Positions 54,501-64,000 of a stretch of DNA of 64,000 bases are shown in pieces. The stretch comes from Isoetes taiwanensis (taxonomy: Eukaryota > Streptophyta > Lycopodiopsida > Isoetales > Isoetaceae), in contig JAJEKV010000030.1 of assembly GCA_021234155.1 (NCBI GenBank), positions 13,708,079 to 13,772,078 on the forward strand. The letters run 5' to 3'. Positions within the stretch are counted from its first letter, which is position 1. Every line of letters begins with the position of its first letter. The notes beneath the pieces are model-generated. The model made no database searches and was not told where the DNA came from. It worked only from the letters and a program-made list of their open reading frames with translations. The position numbers were made by a program, and so were the translations under genes.

Positions 54501-55560
54501 CCAGGGGGTGCACCTATACATAAGGGGGATATGGCATCTGCGTTCAAAGGGTAGCAAAAAATCCCCCTTGTATACACAATTTTAAAAGGCAATTTGACCC
54601 CTCTGTGTATAGATATTGCTCCAAATCAGTGCCTAAAAACACTCATAACCCCTAAGTATACGTATGCAAATGGTCCAAAAAACACCCCTCCGTTGAACTC
54701 TCATGGGTTATACGCTGATCAAAGGTGAATCCCCCGGGCCAGACCTATTCCCTTTATTATGTTTGGGGATTATATTTGTTGCTATTTAGCTCTTATTCAA
54801 TAGTCAATACATTCATTTTTTTATTTGTTAAACAACTTCGTAAGTTTGGGGATTCCCTTTATATTTTGAATGTTTCGAATCCTTGATTGTAAACAAAGGT
54901 ATATTTTGAATTATTGATAGTAAAACAAAGGCATTGAGAAAGATAATATGACCATCCTTGTTATTATTGAATGAAAGAAACAGTAACAAGAAACATATTT
55001 TGAATTCAAGAAGCATATTTTGAATTCTTGATATTGCCTAGCCGCCCTTTTCTGCATCTTTGCAAGCTAAACACAGCCACATGCGTTTTTGTAGCTGATA
55101 TCCACGAAATTGACAGTAAAACAAGTCTCTGTTAATAGCAAAGAAAAGATTAATAAAAAACATAGCAGAGTTACCTCTGTCAGTACTTTTGCTGCTTTCC
55201 ACGAGATATGGTTACAAAACGACAGAAGAAGAATGGTGGAATATGCAAGAAACAAGCGTGGCCATAGCCGCTGCCAGAGCCACTTCAATCCCACTGCAGT
55301 GCTTCGACACAACGAAGTCCCTGTTTTAAATAAGTAGAAAGATGTTATGAGCGATCTAAAGGAAAAAAATAAAAGGGAAAAATAAAGGAACAAACTGAGG
55401 AATAGCCCCACCGGATCTAAAGGCACAGACCTTAAGGCTGCAATAGATCCAGCAACAAGGCTCACAACCGGTTTCTAGCTCTGCCGACCTGCATATTTTA
55501 CAAAGCATTTCATTTCAATCCAAAGCAAAAACTCTGTAACTAACTTCAAATCTAGCTCAC

Positions 55561-55686
55561 CTCCGGCTGTGATCCAACCTTCTGACTTGTATCCCAAATG
55601 CTCGCTATTAAACTCTATAGATTTCTGCACGTCGCCAACGTACAGCACAGTGTATGCATAATGGGGCTTGTCGATCTTTGTGGCCA
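55561..55686 (-). pseudogene. Glyoxalase/dioxygenase-superfamily first exon captured in the CACTA element
   Basis: The ATG at 55,686 (minus) gives MATKIDKPHYAYTVLYVGDV and QKSIEFNSEHLGYKSEGWIT, ending GCCGGAG before a GTGAGC donor at 55,555-55,560. YTVLYV-DV-KSIEF...LGY is the first beta-alpha-beta of the VOC (glyoxalase I) fold. About 400 bases upstream (to 56,070) hold an in-frame, presumably 5' UTR/promoter region. Possible further exon sequence at 55,190-55,330 (after TTTAAAACAG, ending GACAGAG then GTAAC) is unassigned. The fragment lacks the second metal-binding half, so the enzyme is not complete. Confidence 0.65.
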
Positions 55687-56099
55687 TAGCTCTGCACCAA
55701 GACTGCTCTGCTTCGCCGTACCTGCTCTGCTCTGCTGCTTCGCGTTGAGCTTCAGGCCGGAAACGACAATACCTGCAAGCAAGTGGTCGATGAAGCAGAT
55801 CGATGAGGTCGATGAAGCAGACGGTGCACAATCGCCATAGCTGGAGCTTTCCCGAATAGGCAGTCAAGGCGGTAGGCGGTGGAGGCGGCAAGGGAACAGG
55901 CCCGTTAATTCGAACAACCAATAAAATGATAGGACTTGGATCACAATCCAAGCCGTCCGTTTTAGCATTAATCTCGACCGTTGACACATGGGATTCGGAT
56001 TCACTATTTAAACACAGGTTGCAACTTGTAAATAATTGGGATAAATGATAAGGCTGCACAATGACATACACATAAATTTTATTTCTTGCAAGTTCTATA

Positions 56100-57890
56100 T
56101 AAGCATTTGGAATTTTTTTGAGTTAGCATTGCATTGCATTGGGCCTTGGGCAAAAAGAATTTGCATTAGACTTGAGATGTAAACCATGTTTAAGTGTCTT
56201 GTCTGTACATCAAAAAATCTGCTTGGAATTGTTTTGAGTTAGTATTGCATTACATTAGGTCTTGGGTCAAAAATAATTTTTACATTAGGCTTGATACATA
56301 GACCATGGATCATTGTTTAAGTGTCTTGTCTGTACATATCAAATTTGTCCTCCTAGATGGCCAAAGACTCCAACTGAATCATTTGAAGTCGTTGTGAACT
56401 AACAGATGAAAAGGTACCATGTACAAAAATTTAAGGGATTTATCAATTAAGATGTAGCTTGTACATATCTTGCTTTATATGCAAAAAATTTAGCTCCATT
56501 GGCCAATTTATCTTTCGCAAAGCCTTTGATAATTCACTCTCTCTTTGACTTCTGGAATAATTTGCTCGGGCATCAAAATGAGAAATGGGACTTACCTGAT
56601 CAATCCACACCATTGTTGCAAGAACGGGCATTGTTTCGAGATGCAGTGTTGGAATATCCATGTGCTCGGTTATGTTCCCAACCCTCCAATTTCTTATCAT
56701 ATTTCTGTGAAGCTGCGATACCTTCAAGATTACTTCTTCATGTGCAATGTCAGCAGGACCCAGGCACCCATACACTTACCATCTGCAGATAATATATATA
56801 ATGGCTTTGGCGTATGATAGTGTCTAGAAGCAGCTGGCCACATGACTCCTTGATCATCTGTAACTCTTTCTGACTTATTGTTCACAGTGTTGTCATCTAA
56901 TACCCATAAATGGTCACCTGCGTATCACAATAAGGTAGACAATTGTTGCACATGATACAACTCCATCAGCATGTCACTCCAATCACTATAACTTTCTATA
57001 TCGTTAATTTTATAAAACAGATCCTTAGAACATGCATGCGCCTCGGTTTGGGTACTTCTTCAGCTCTTACTTCCATACAATTATAGATAGATTGTAAAAG
57101 TCATTTTAGAAAGGTAGATTGTAAAAGATAATAGAAGATAATTCTAGAACATTTTAAAGATTATCAACTGCATTAGAACAGAATTCCAATGAATGGCAAG
57201 AACTGCCAAGCAAATATTGTACCAAGCATAAGGGCACATGATCAGATACCATATGTAGAAAATTGAAGTCTCATATCTGGCAGGATGGTGAGCACAGAAT
57301 GGATGCTCACATACTGGATCTTGGATCTGCCTGTATGGCAAGTTAGATATGTTAAAATAGTCTTCATGTATTTTGCACACAATAATTTGAGAATAAGAAA
57401 GAAATAAAACCATTGGAAGTTGCTTATATTAGATGGGCAAGGAAAACGGAAAATCTCCCCCTCTTTCAATTAAAATGTTATACAAAATGGTCTCTCCATG
57501 AAAAACAAAATTTAGAAGCTCTAACAATCAACAAATCAAAAAATAGATTGTACATGTCATGTTAGAAAGATTCGACGTGCAGAATAGAAGATGCAAAGTA
57601 GTTTACCCGAAAGCCACAATGCGGAGCAAAAATAATGGCCACGTATTTTGATTTGCAAATCACTAAAGTCATAGAAAAGCATAACATTATGCTATTCTAA
57701 TTTTGCAAACTTGCAAGCCTGAATGTGAGGCAGAGAACAAATATAAGATGCAGAATATCACAAGGGCCGTTAAGCTATTAAGTCAAGGTGATATAAAGCT
57801 TTAACATTTTACCTAGAGCAACACTCTGTAATAATCCAAATGACAGATAGCTCAGAACACCTAGAGCATGGGTGGAAGTTCCCGACGTGG
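56100..57890. other. CACTA interior without recognised genes
   Basis: Related sequences (GCTTGGAATTGTTTTGAGTT and TAAGTGTCTTGTCTGTACAT) occur twice between 56,105 and 56,340, a diverged tandem duplication of about 125 bases. Short minus-strand frames at 56,443-56,775 and 57,144-57,469 are unrecognised. Confidence 0.5.
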
Positions 57891-57964
57891 AGAGAGATAT
57901 CACAAAAATTACATGAGGGGGACCTTGTCAATGTGCCAAGGTGACATTGGCAAATTTTGGGTGA

Positions 57965-58245
57965 CATGTTACCTAGGCTTCAACATGCCAAGATGGCTCA
58001 AACATACCACCTAGGCCCCAGCATGCCAAGGTGGCTTAACCATGCCACGTGGGCTCTAACATGCCAATATGGCTCAAACATGCCACCTAGGCTCTAACAT
58101 GCCTAGGTGGCTCAACCATGCCAAATAGGCTCCAACATGCCAAGGTGGCTCAAATACGCCACCTAGGCTCCAACATGACAAAGTGGCTCAAACATGTCAC
58201 CTAGGCTCCAACATGCCAAGGTGGCTCAAGCATGCCACCTAGGCA
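57965..58245. repeat. 38-bp minisatellite, left array
   Basis: About seven units of GCCACCTAGGCTCCAACATG followed by CCAAGGTGGCTCAAACAT. Each unit is itself quasi-palindromic (GCCACCTAGG and CCAAGGTGGC). Confidence 0.9.
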
Positions 58246-59924
58246 CTCCAAATGGTGACATTGCATGCCAAGTAAGCAAGGCCAAGTTTTGACCAGGCCA
58301 AAAATGAAAAGATGTCCATCTTTGGTCTTTTCATTGGGTGATGTTGGCAAATTTTGGGTGACATGGCTAGATGGTGGTGGCATGGACATGATGACTAGGA
58401 CTTTATGCAAGAAATATGATAACCTTTGGAATTTTTGGTAGAGGAGTTTAGCAATGGATAGAATAGAGGGATCATGCGCTGACACCCTTCCCCAAATCGA
58501 ACCAGGCCAGGAATTTGCGTGGCTTCCTCACCAGAGGGAAGAGGCCAAACCCCAATGGACGAAGCTCAGAAAGGTTGTCGAGGTAGCCTTTCACCCGCCA
58601 GCTCCTTCTGGGGGCAAATGCCAATGCCCCCTTCCCGGAGCTTGATTTCTATCCCGTACCGTTGAATCCACCATTCAAGCCCGGCTCGCCCGGCGGGTTC
58701 AAAAAAATCAAGATCCGTCCGGAACTTATCAAACCGTGGAGCCGTCACGCACTTTCGACCATGTAGAAACCCAAGTGTTTTGTCGTTCGGCGATTGCAGG
58801 CTCGGAATGGAGATTCGACTTCACCATGTCGTCCTAATGGTGACATTACCCTAGGGACCAAGTTATCACGGTCATTTTGGCAACGAAAAGAAACACGAAC
58901 CCTCTACATGACAATATTCTGAAGCCATCTCTTATGCCAATTGATTAGGAATGTATTGGACATTAGCTACTTTGGCGCTTCTTGGAGAAAGGGTGGTCTT
59001 CTGCCCACGAAACTTGGTCCGGAGGGTAATCTCAACGTTTTGAGTCCATTGGCGAGTCGGGCTTACAATTTCGAGTGGGAGAGTTGCTGTCCGTGGCCAA
59101 GGGCCTTTGGGAGAGGACCTTTGAGGTGAAACCTTGGGAATGTTTTAAGGGTCCGTCTTAGGCCACACAATCCCTCTACGTGATGGGTCGAATCTGATTA
59201 GGATATGGCCTCGAAACATAAACCCCAGTAAGTTGTTAGGTTATTGAAGGGTTCGTTTTGGAGGCGAGTTTTAGTCGGTTGCACTTGGGACATGGTTTGA
59301 AGTCGCAATTGAAAAACGCGGTAGGAATTGACTGAATGGGGTTTCGATTTATCCTCCTCCCATAATGGCAAATAGAAGCCAAGAGCGCCTTTTTCAAGAG
59401 CAAAATTGTTTGGCATCATTCGGGATGGCGGTAGATCCAAACCCCATTCCTTCCTGCCCCTATTGCTTCATGTTTTTAACTGCGGCTTCTTGACCATGTC
59501 CCAAGTGCAACCGAAACTAAATCGCGACCTCCATAACGTAAACCCTTCAATAACCTAGCAAACCACGGGGTTTACGTTTTGAGGCCATATCCTAGTGATT
59601 TTGACCAGGATCTTGCACAACGTGGATCACGTAGAGGGAGGGTGTTGATGCGGCGGACCCTTAAAACCTTCCCAAACGGTTAAGCAAAGGTCCTCTCCCG
59701 AAGACCTTGGCCACGGATGGGCAACTCTCCCACTCCGGAACTATAAACTGACAACCTTTCTGATGTCCGTCTCCTGGGGTCTGGCCTCTCCCCTCTGGTG
59801 AGGAAGCCGCGCAAAGTCCTGGCCTGGTTCGACTCGGGGAAGGATGTCAGTGCTTTAAGTTCTTCAAGATCCCTCTATTCTATCCCTTGCCAAACTCCTC
59901 TACCAAAAGTTCCACTTGGAGTGC

Positions 59925-60205
59925 CTAGGTGGCATGGTTGAGCCTAGGTGGCATGCCTGATCCACCTTGGCATGTTGGAGCCTAGGTGGCATGTTGGAGC
60001 CCACATGGCATGTTTGAGCCACCTTGGCATGTTTGAGCCTAGGTGGCATGTTTGAGCCACCTTGGTACGTTGGAGCCTAGGTGGCATGTTTGAGCCACCT
60101 TGGCATGTTGGAGCCTAGGTGGCATGTTGGAGTCCACGTGGCATGTTTGAGCCACCTTGGCATGTTAGAGCCACCTTGGCATGTTATAGTAGGTGTGGCA
60201 TGTTT
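59925..60205. repeat. 38-bp minisatellite, right array (inverted)
   Basis: The same unit as the left array but in reverse complement (AGCCTAGGTGGCATGTTGGA, then GCCACCTTGGCATG), about seven units. Confidence 0.9.
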
Positions 60206-60399
60206 GAGTCCTTCATGCCTATATGATGCCAACCCAATGTCCATCTTTGGTTCTTCATATCAATGTGTCTTCTACAAGTTGCCAAGTGACGGATGTCTTC
60301 AAGTTTCACGCTCTAGAAGCTCACACACACACATGTATGAAGCCAAATGCCAGTGAAGTGTGTCAAGTTGTAATGGCATGTAGACAACTTGGTCATACA

Positions 60400-60700
60400 T
60401 GGATTCTTAGAAAACCATAAAAAACCACACCTAAAAAAAAAACACTACCTTAAAAAACAACACCTTAAAAAAAACATCCCTTCAAAAAACCATACCGCCT
60501 GAGAAAACAACACATCCTTAAAAAAGAGACTACGCCTCCTTAAGAAACCACACATTCTTAAAAAAAAAACTACGGCTCCCTAAGAAAAACTACAGCATAT
60601 CCTTGAAAAACCACACCTCCATATAACTACGTGTAGGTTTTTTTCAAATCTTCAAAAAAAACAACCCGTAGTGTGTTTTTACTGTTGTTTTCAACTGTGG
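60400..60700. repeat. CACTA right subterminal repeats
   Basis: A-rich units of the form AAACCACACCT, AAAAAACTACGCCTCC and TTAAGAAACCACACATT repeat at least eight times. They are the inverse of the TGTGGTTTT motifs at the left end. Confidence 0.6.
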
Positions 60701-61428
60701 AACAAATTTTGGGGTTGTAGTGATCTTTTTCATGTTATGATGGTATTCTGTGTTTTTATACTGCTACGAGTCTCTACTTAAGATCAAAACTCCAACTTAT
60801 TGGTCTTGATTAGCTACTTAAAAATGATCCTTTTTGTCTGTTTGAACTTCAGCTGTTATATGAATGTTATAATATGTGTCATAGATCTTATTCTTGCCTT
60901 TGTTACCTCCTTTATCTGATCTTATGGAAATTTGCCCTTGTGTACTAGCTCTGTATGATTTCTTTATTTATATGAAACCGTTTCTATATCGTACCAAAGT
61001 ATGTTCTTTATGATGGGTTGCCATATTATTTACTTAACATGTAGATATCTAAGCCTTATTAATTTTTGTCTTGTACCTTATTCTAATACTTTCTGGTTAT
61101 GTCTTATCTTTATTTTGTTTATTTGACACTTCGAAGTATTTATTAATTTTCCTTATTAATCAATGTCTCAAATCAAGGCCTGGATTAGATAATCACTTGT
61201 ATCTAGTCTAGGACTGCAGTTAAAAAGCTTTTTTGTCCAAACGGGCTCAGAGGTCTTAAAAGTCTGATGTAAATCAGACTTAAAAAAGGTTTTTTAATGT
61301 TATTTCAGTTTCTAGGTTTAACCTAGAACCTTGTTTTGAGGTCAGGTGTACTCCATCATGATAAAGCTTAACCAATTTATCTGATTTTTCACAGAATTCA
61401 GGACTCAAACAGCAAAAGAATGATTTAG

Positions 61429-62976
61429 ACATTAATACCATTTGGATTAAGGAGCTCTTTGCTCAAATATGACAAATGTGGGATATCAAGTCCTAACTTT
61501 GCTGTACAGACCTTAATTGCCTGCATTAAGAGCAAGGAAGTACATGAATTTATTGTGCATAAGAAAACTGGCTTGATAGACAAGAACAAATCGCCAGTCA
61601 GCTATTATGGATTCAACGGATGGTTTGCTGTTTTTTACAAAATGAAGAAAGCTTCCTTTAAGCTTGAGGTTTGTAAAACTCTGATCACAAAGATCTATAT
61701 TGACATGGATAGTGTTCCATTTTCTAGAACTTGCAATGAGGATGACTTAGGCAGAAAATTTCTTATTGGCTTAAAGCACTTAGAAAAGGTTCATGAGATG
61801 AAATCCTCACTTCAAGTTGATGTTGTAGCTGATGAACGTTCTGCTGATTATCTAAATGAGGATACAAAAAACTGCTTGTTTTCTGAGACTGATTTGTCAG
61901 ATGATGATCTTTTTGGTGGTGATGATAATAGCAATAAAAATGAAGAAGTAAGTGATGATGATGATCAGGAAGAAGTACCCACATTAACCTTACAGAATTC
62001 AGCAAGATTCCCGATCATACCTGAGCAAAATGTTGAATGTTATGCCTCTACCTGGTCGCATGCTATTTGGAAAAGTCAGAATTTTGGTGCACTAGCTCCG
62101 ATCAATGTTGAAACCTAGAAAGCATTAACAGGAATCTTGGACGATGAAATTAGATTGGGGGTCATCAAAGCTACCAAAATGGAGAAGTACTTCACAAAAA
62201 AGGAAATTTCATTACCCTTTAACATGGATTTTTTTGAACAGCCTTGCATTATGAATTCAAACATCCATATCAGTCAAAAAGGGAACATGGCTTTTTCAAA
62301 TGATAAAAGGGATGGATTTTTCTTGAAGAAGATTTGGAGAACTCATTGCCCATTTGTTACATGTGCATGTGTGAAAGATCCCAAAAAGATCAGCAAAGAT
62401 GGGGAATGCAAATGCAGCATTATTTGGATTGATCATGCCATATGGTTCATGTTAAATAACCTTGAAGTCATTTTCCCTGATTCTACACCCATTGCTAAAA
62501 TGGTTTGCCTTACAAAACTTCTTCATAATGTGCTCAAACCTGCCATACTTGCCTATCTATCTTACTTGGAAGTTAGAAGGGTTTTTATAGAGATGACATT
62601 ATATTATGCTGAGTTTCCTGATAACAATCTTAAAATTGCTTTTGGGAACTCAAAACTTGCTGATATTGCTGAAAAAACCCTTCGACCTATTTCCTTCAGA
62701 CAAAGTCAAGCACATAGTGGCAAAAACTCTCCATTTTCTAAGCAGGCTAGTGCTTCCAGCAATGTGACTACCAGTATGTTTTCTCCTAAAAGACCCCCCA
62801 GGGTCACTATGGATCCAAAGCTGGATGATAAATGCAATAGGGCACTGAATACTAAATGCATCAATCTTGATGACACAAATGGCGACGACTACTCTGTCAC
62901 AAAAGGTAGCAACAAAGTCATTTCACTTGAAGACAGCACTCCACTCAAACTGGATTACAATGAAAAAATTGGGTTA
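61429..62976 (+). pseudogene. Long exon of the 51.9-63.95 kb locus, one in-frame TAG
   Basis: After an AG acceptor (CACAG, 61,394) one frame gives KQQKNDLDINTIWIKELFAQ, while the main frame opens at 61,429. The main frame runs 516 codons with a single TAG at 62,116. It contains KYDKCGISSPNFAVQTLIAC, KTGLIDKNKSPVSYYGFNGW, an Asp/Glu-rich region (FSETDLSDDDLFGGDDNSNK), then CACVKDPKKISKDGECKCSI (closely spaced Cys), LDDEIRLGVIKATKMEKYFT and a Ser-rich part. The known family is not obvious. A TTA-GTATCT donor at about 62,976 keeps phase 0 with the next exon. Confidence 0.5.
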
Positions 62977-63303
62977 GTATCTTTATTAATGCATTTTGCT
63001 TTTTACTGTCTTTGCTATTTTCTTGATATCTGTGCTAAGACATAAAAAATGTTTTTTTTTTTAAATTGTTAATTCCCCATATTATATGTCCAACACCCAA
63101 GGGTTTTTATGAAAAAACTTTCCCTTGGGATGTTGTGTATGACAAAAAAGTTTTATCCTCATGATGCTTTGTTCTTTTATGAACAGACTTCAACCCTCTT
63201 CTTTAGTTGAGTTTTTATACTCTTTAAAGTAACAAATACTGGGGCTACAGGGTACCAGATTGATACTTTGTATCCATTCTAACATAGTATTAATTTCTTT
63301 TAG

Positions 63304-63954
63304 GGAAATTCGGACAATACTCGGTCCATTATAAGAGACTGCAATTATAAAAAGCATTTGGTTTCTATCAAGTGTAAATCCAAAACCAGAATAGTACACA
63401 GTACATTCCTATCTAAAAGGCTAGAAAATTTCAGCATCAGAAATATCTTCAAAGACGTTCTATTTGAGAATGCTCCCTCTATTGCTGACGAGCTCTTGGA
63501 TAATACGTTATTTGGATGGAGATTTATTGACCAAGTTATGGACGAAGTATATAAACCTTACAAAGCCTTTGCAGATGGCAGTCCTATAAAGTGTCCTTGC
63601 AAGAATCCTAGTCTTGCTAAATTCATTGATCCAAGGATCAATCACATTAGAACTGTGGATCTGAATATAGTACATTGTACTAAATTGAGAAATGCCTTTC
63701 ATAATGGCCTCAATCATATTCCAGACTGTGGCTTTACTATTGATAAATTCATGGACGACTTTATGACAACTTGTGATCAATTCTTTATTGCTCATCATTA
63801 CAATTTACTTCACCTATCTGAGGCTGATATAAAAGTGTTAAAAGACAAACTTTGGAGCATGGCTAAGATGAAAGTTACAGCTCATAAAAACAGTATCAAA
63901 AGTACAAGATATTTGTGGGATGATGGCAATGTAAAACGGAACCCTTATGGTTAG
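63304..63954 (+). CDS. Last exon in window, Penelope-like upstream-of-RT motif
   Basis: An intron of about 327 bases (62,977 to TTTTAG at 63,303) precedes this exon, which is in phase with the previous one. It reads GNSDNTRSIIRDCNYKKHLV, then KTRIVHSTFLSKRLENFSIR, IKCPCKNPSLAKFIDPRINH, IRTVDLNIVHCTKLRNAFHN, GLNHIPDCGFTIDKFMDDFM, and a stop at 63,952. The order C-x-C, K-F-x-D-P, H-x-x-T-x-DL-x-I, LR, G resembles the segment that precedes the RT of Penelope-like elements (there TGDL-I and G-PK-RE-type). If so, an RT should follow beyond the window. The stop at 63,954 could instead mean a separate ORF. This is an inference from pattern only. Confidence 0.45.
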   Translation, partial: GNSDNTRSIIRDCNYKKHLVSIKCKSKTRIVHSTFLSKRLENFSIRNIFKDVLFENAPSIADELLDNTLFGWRFIDQVMDEVYKPYKAFADGSPIKCPCKNPSLAKFIDPRINHIRTVDLNIVHCTKLRNAFHNGLNHIPDCGFTIDKFMDDFMTTCDQFFIAHHYNLLHLSEADIKVLKDKLWSMAKMKVTAHKNSIKSTRYLWDDGNVKRNPYG

Positions 63955-64000
63955 AAAGGAATCTTTATATCTCTGGATTAGATAAGGCATGTAACAATGC

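Larger units (their letters stand above)
57895..60300. repeat. Large foldback (long inverted repeat) inside the CACTA element
   Basis: The left arm (57,895-59,385) and right arm (59,390-60,300) are inverted copies centred near 59,388. Anchors: TTTTTGGTAGAGGAGTTT (58,433) pairs with AACTCCTCTACCAAAA (59,897); GAACCAGGCCAGGA-TTTGCG (58,499) pairs with its complement at about 59,815; GGTTGCACTTGGGACATGG (59,278) pairs with 59,495. The left arm contains about 470 bases (58,600-59,060) absent from the right arm. Arm identity is roughly 80-85%. Both outer parts are minisatellite arrays. Confidence 0.85.
53889..60722. mobile_element. CACTA-type DNA transposon, non-autonomous, 6.83 kb
   Basis: The left end CACACTAACCCCAAA and the right end, read inward, CACTACAACCCCAAA form imperfect terminal inverted repeats. 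They are flanked by an exact 3-bp target duplication ATC (53,886-53,888 and 60,723-60,725), the length typical of CACTA/EnSpm elements. Subterminal zones (53,930-54,500 and 60,400-60,700) are dense in short inverted motifs of the TGTGGTTTT / AAAACCACA kind. No TNPD-type transposase is seen. The interior carries a glyoxalase-like gene fragment and a large foldback. It sits in non-coding DNA of the 51.9-63.95 kb locus. Confidence 0.8.

Noticed and set aside
57965-60205. CRISPR-like spaced repeats
   Set aside because: The units abut as a 38-bp minisatellite without unique spacers, the organism is a plant, and the arrays are arms of a foldback.

Overview
This is nuclear DNA from a land plant with a large, transposon-rich genome. 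The supports are GT-AG introns, CTATAAATAG-type TATA boxes, plant-type gene fragments (class III peroxidase, PI4K alpha, F-box/kelch, a HLTF/RAD5-like RING exon), and a plant set of transposons (chromovirus with initiator-Met-tRNA-type primer site, L1-like LINEs with a DUF4283-like ORF1, a CACTA element). A fern, lycophyte or other non-angiosperm is plausible from the mixture but is not proven. I see no intact ordinary host gene; nearly everything is transposon or broken gene.

Layout. 1-3.7 kb: degenerate Ty3/gypsy copy A (+) that keeps a 5' coiled-coil ORF and an integrase but has lost protease, RT and RNase H. 4.06-4.7 kb: a foldback (hairpin) element. 4.7-8.8 kb: no recognisable gene, several local tandem duplications. 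9.25-12.9 kb: copy B of the same gypsy family, about 98% alike copy A. 12.9-14.1 kb: a different gypsy gag with three zinc knuckles (-). 14.1-31.9 kb: an L1-like LINE (-) split by a 13 kb chromovirus (14,940-27,997; LTRs about 1.54 kb, PBS, PPT, gag, protease, RT, RNase H, integrase, chromodomain; all frameshifted). 33.5-37.1 kb: a second LINE (-), 5'-truncated.

37.8-45.8 kb is the most interesting block: exon-intron fragments of at least four unrelated host genes, all on the minus strand (HLTF/RAD5-like RING exon, a run of PI4K alpha exons without the kinase domain, class III peroxidase, F-box/kelch), plus a possible TFIIIC-subunit piece. This looks like serial gene capture, Helitron- or Pack-type, although I could not find the ends of a carrier element. 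47-48.2 kb holds a Pro/Gly-rich ORF and a long near-perfect inverted duplication. 49.7-50.7 kb holds further LINE 3' ends.

51.9-63.95 kb is a multi-exon coding locus (+) of unknown function. Its last exon has a C-x-C / F-x-D-P / T-x-DL-x-I / LR arrangement that resembles the region ahead of the RT in Penelope-like retroelements. It is interrupted by a 6.8 kb CACTA element (53,889-60,722, TSD ATC). That element carries a glyoxalase-like exon and a 2.4 kb foldback whose arms contain inverted 38-bp minisatellite arrays.
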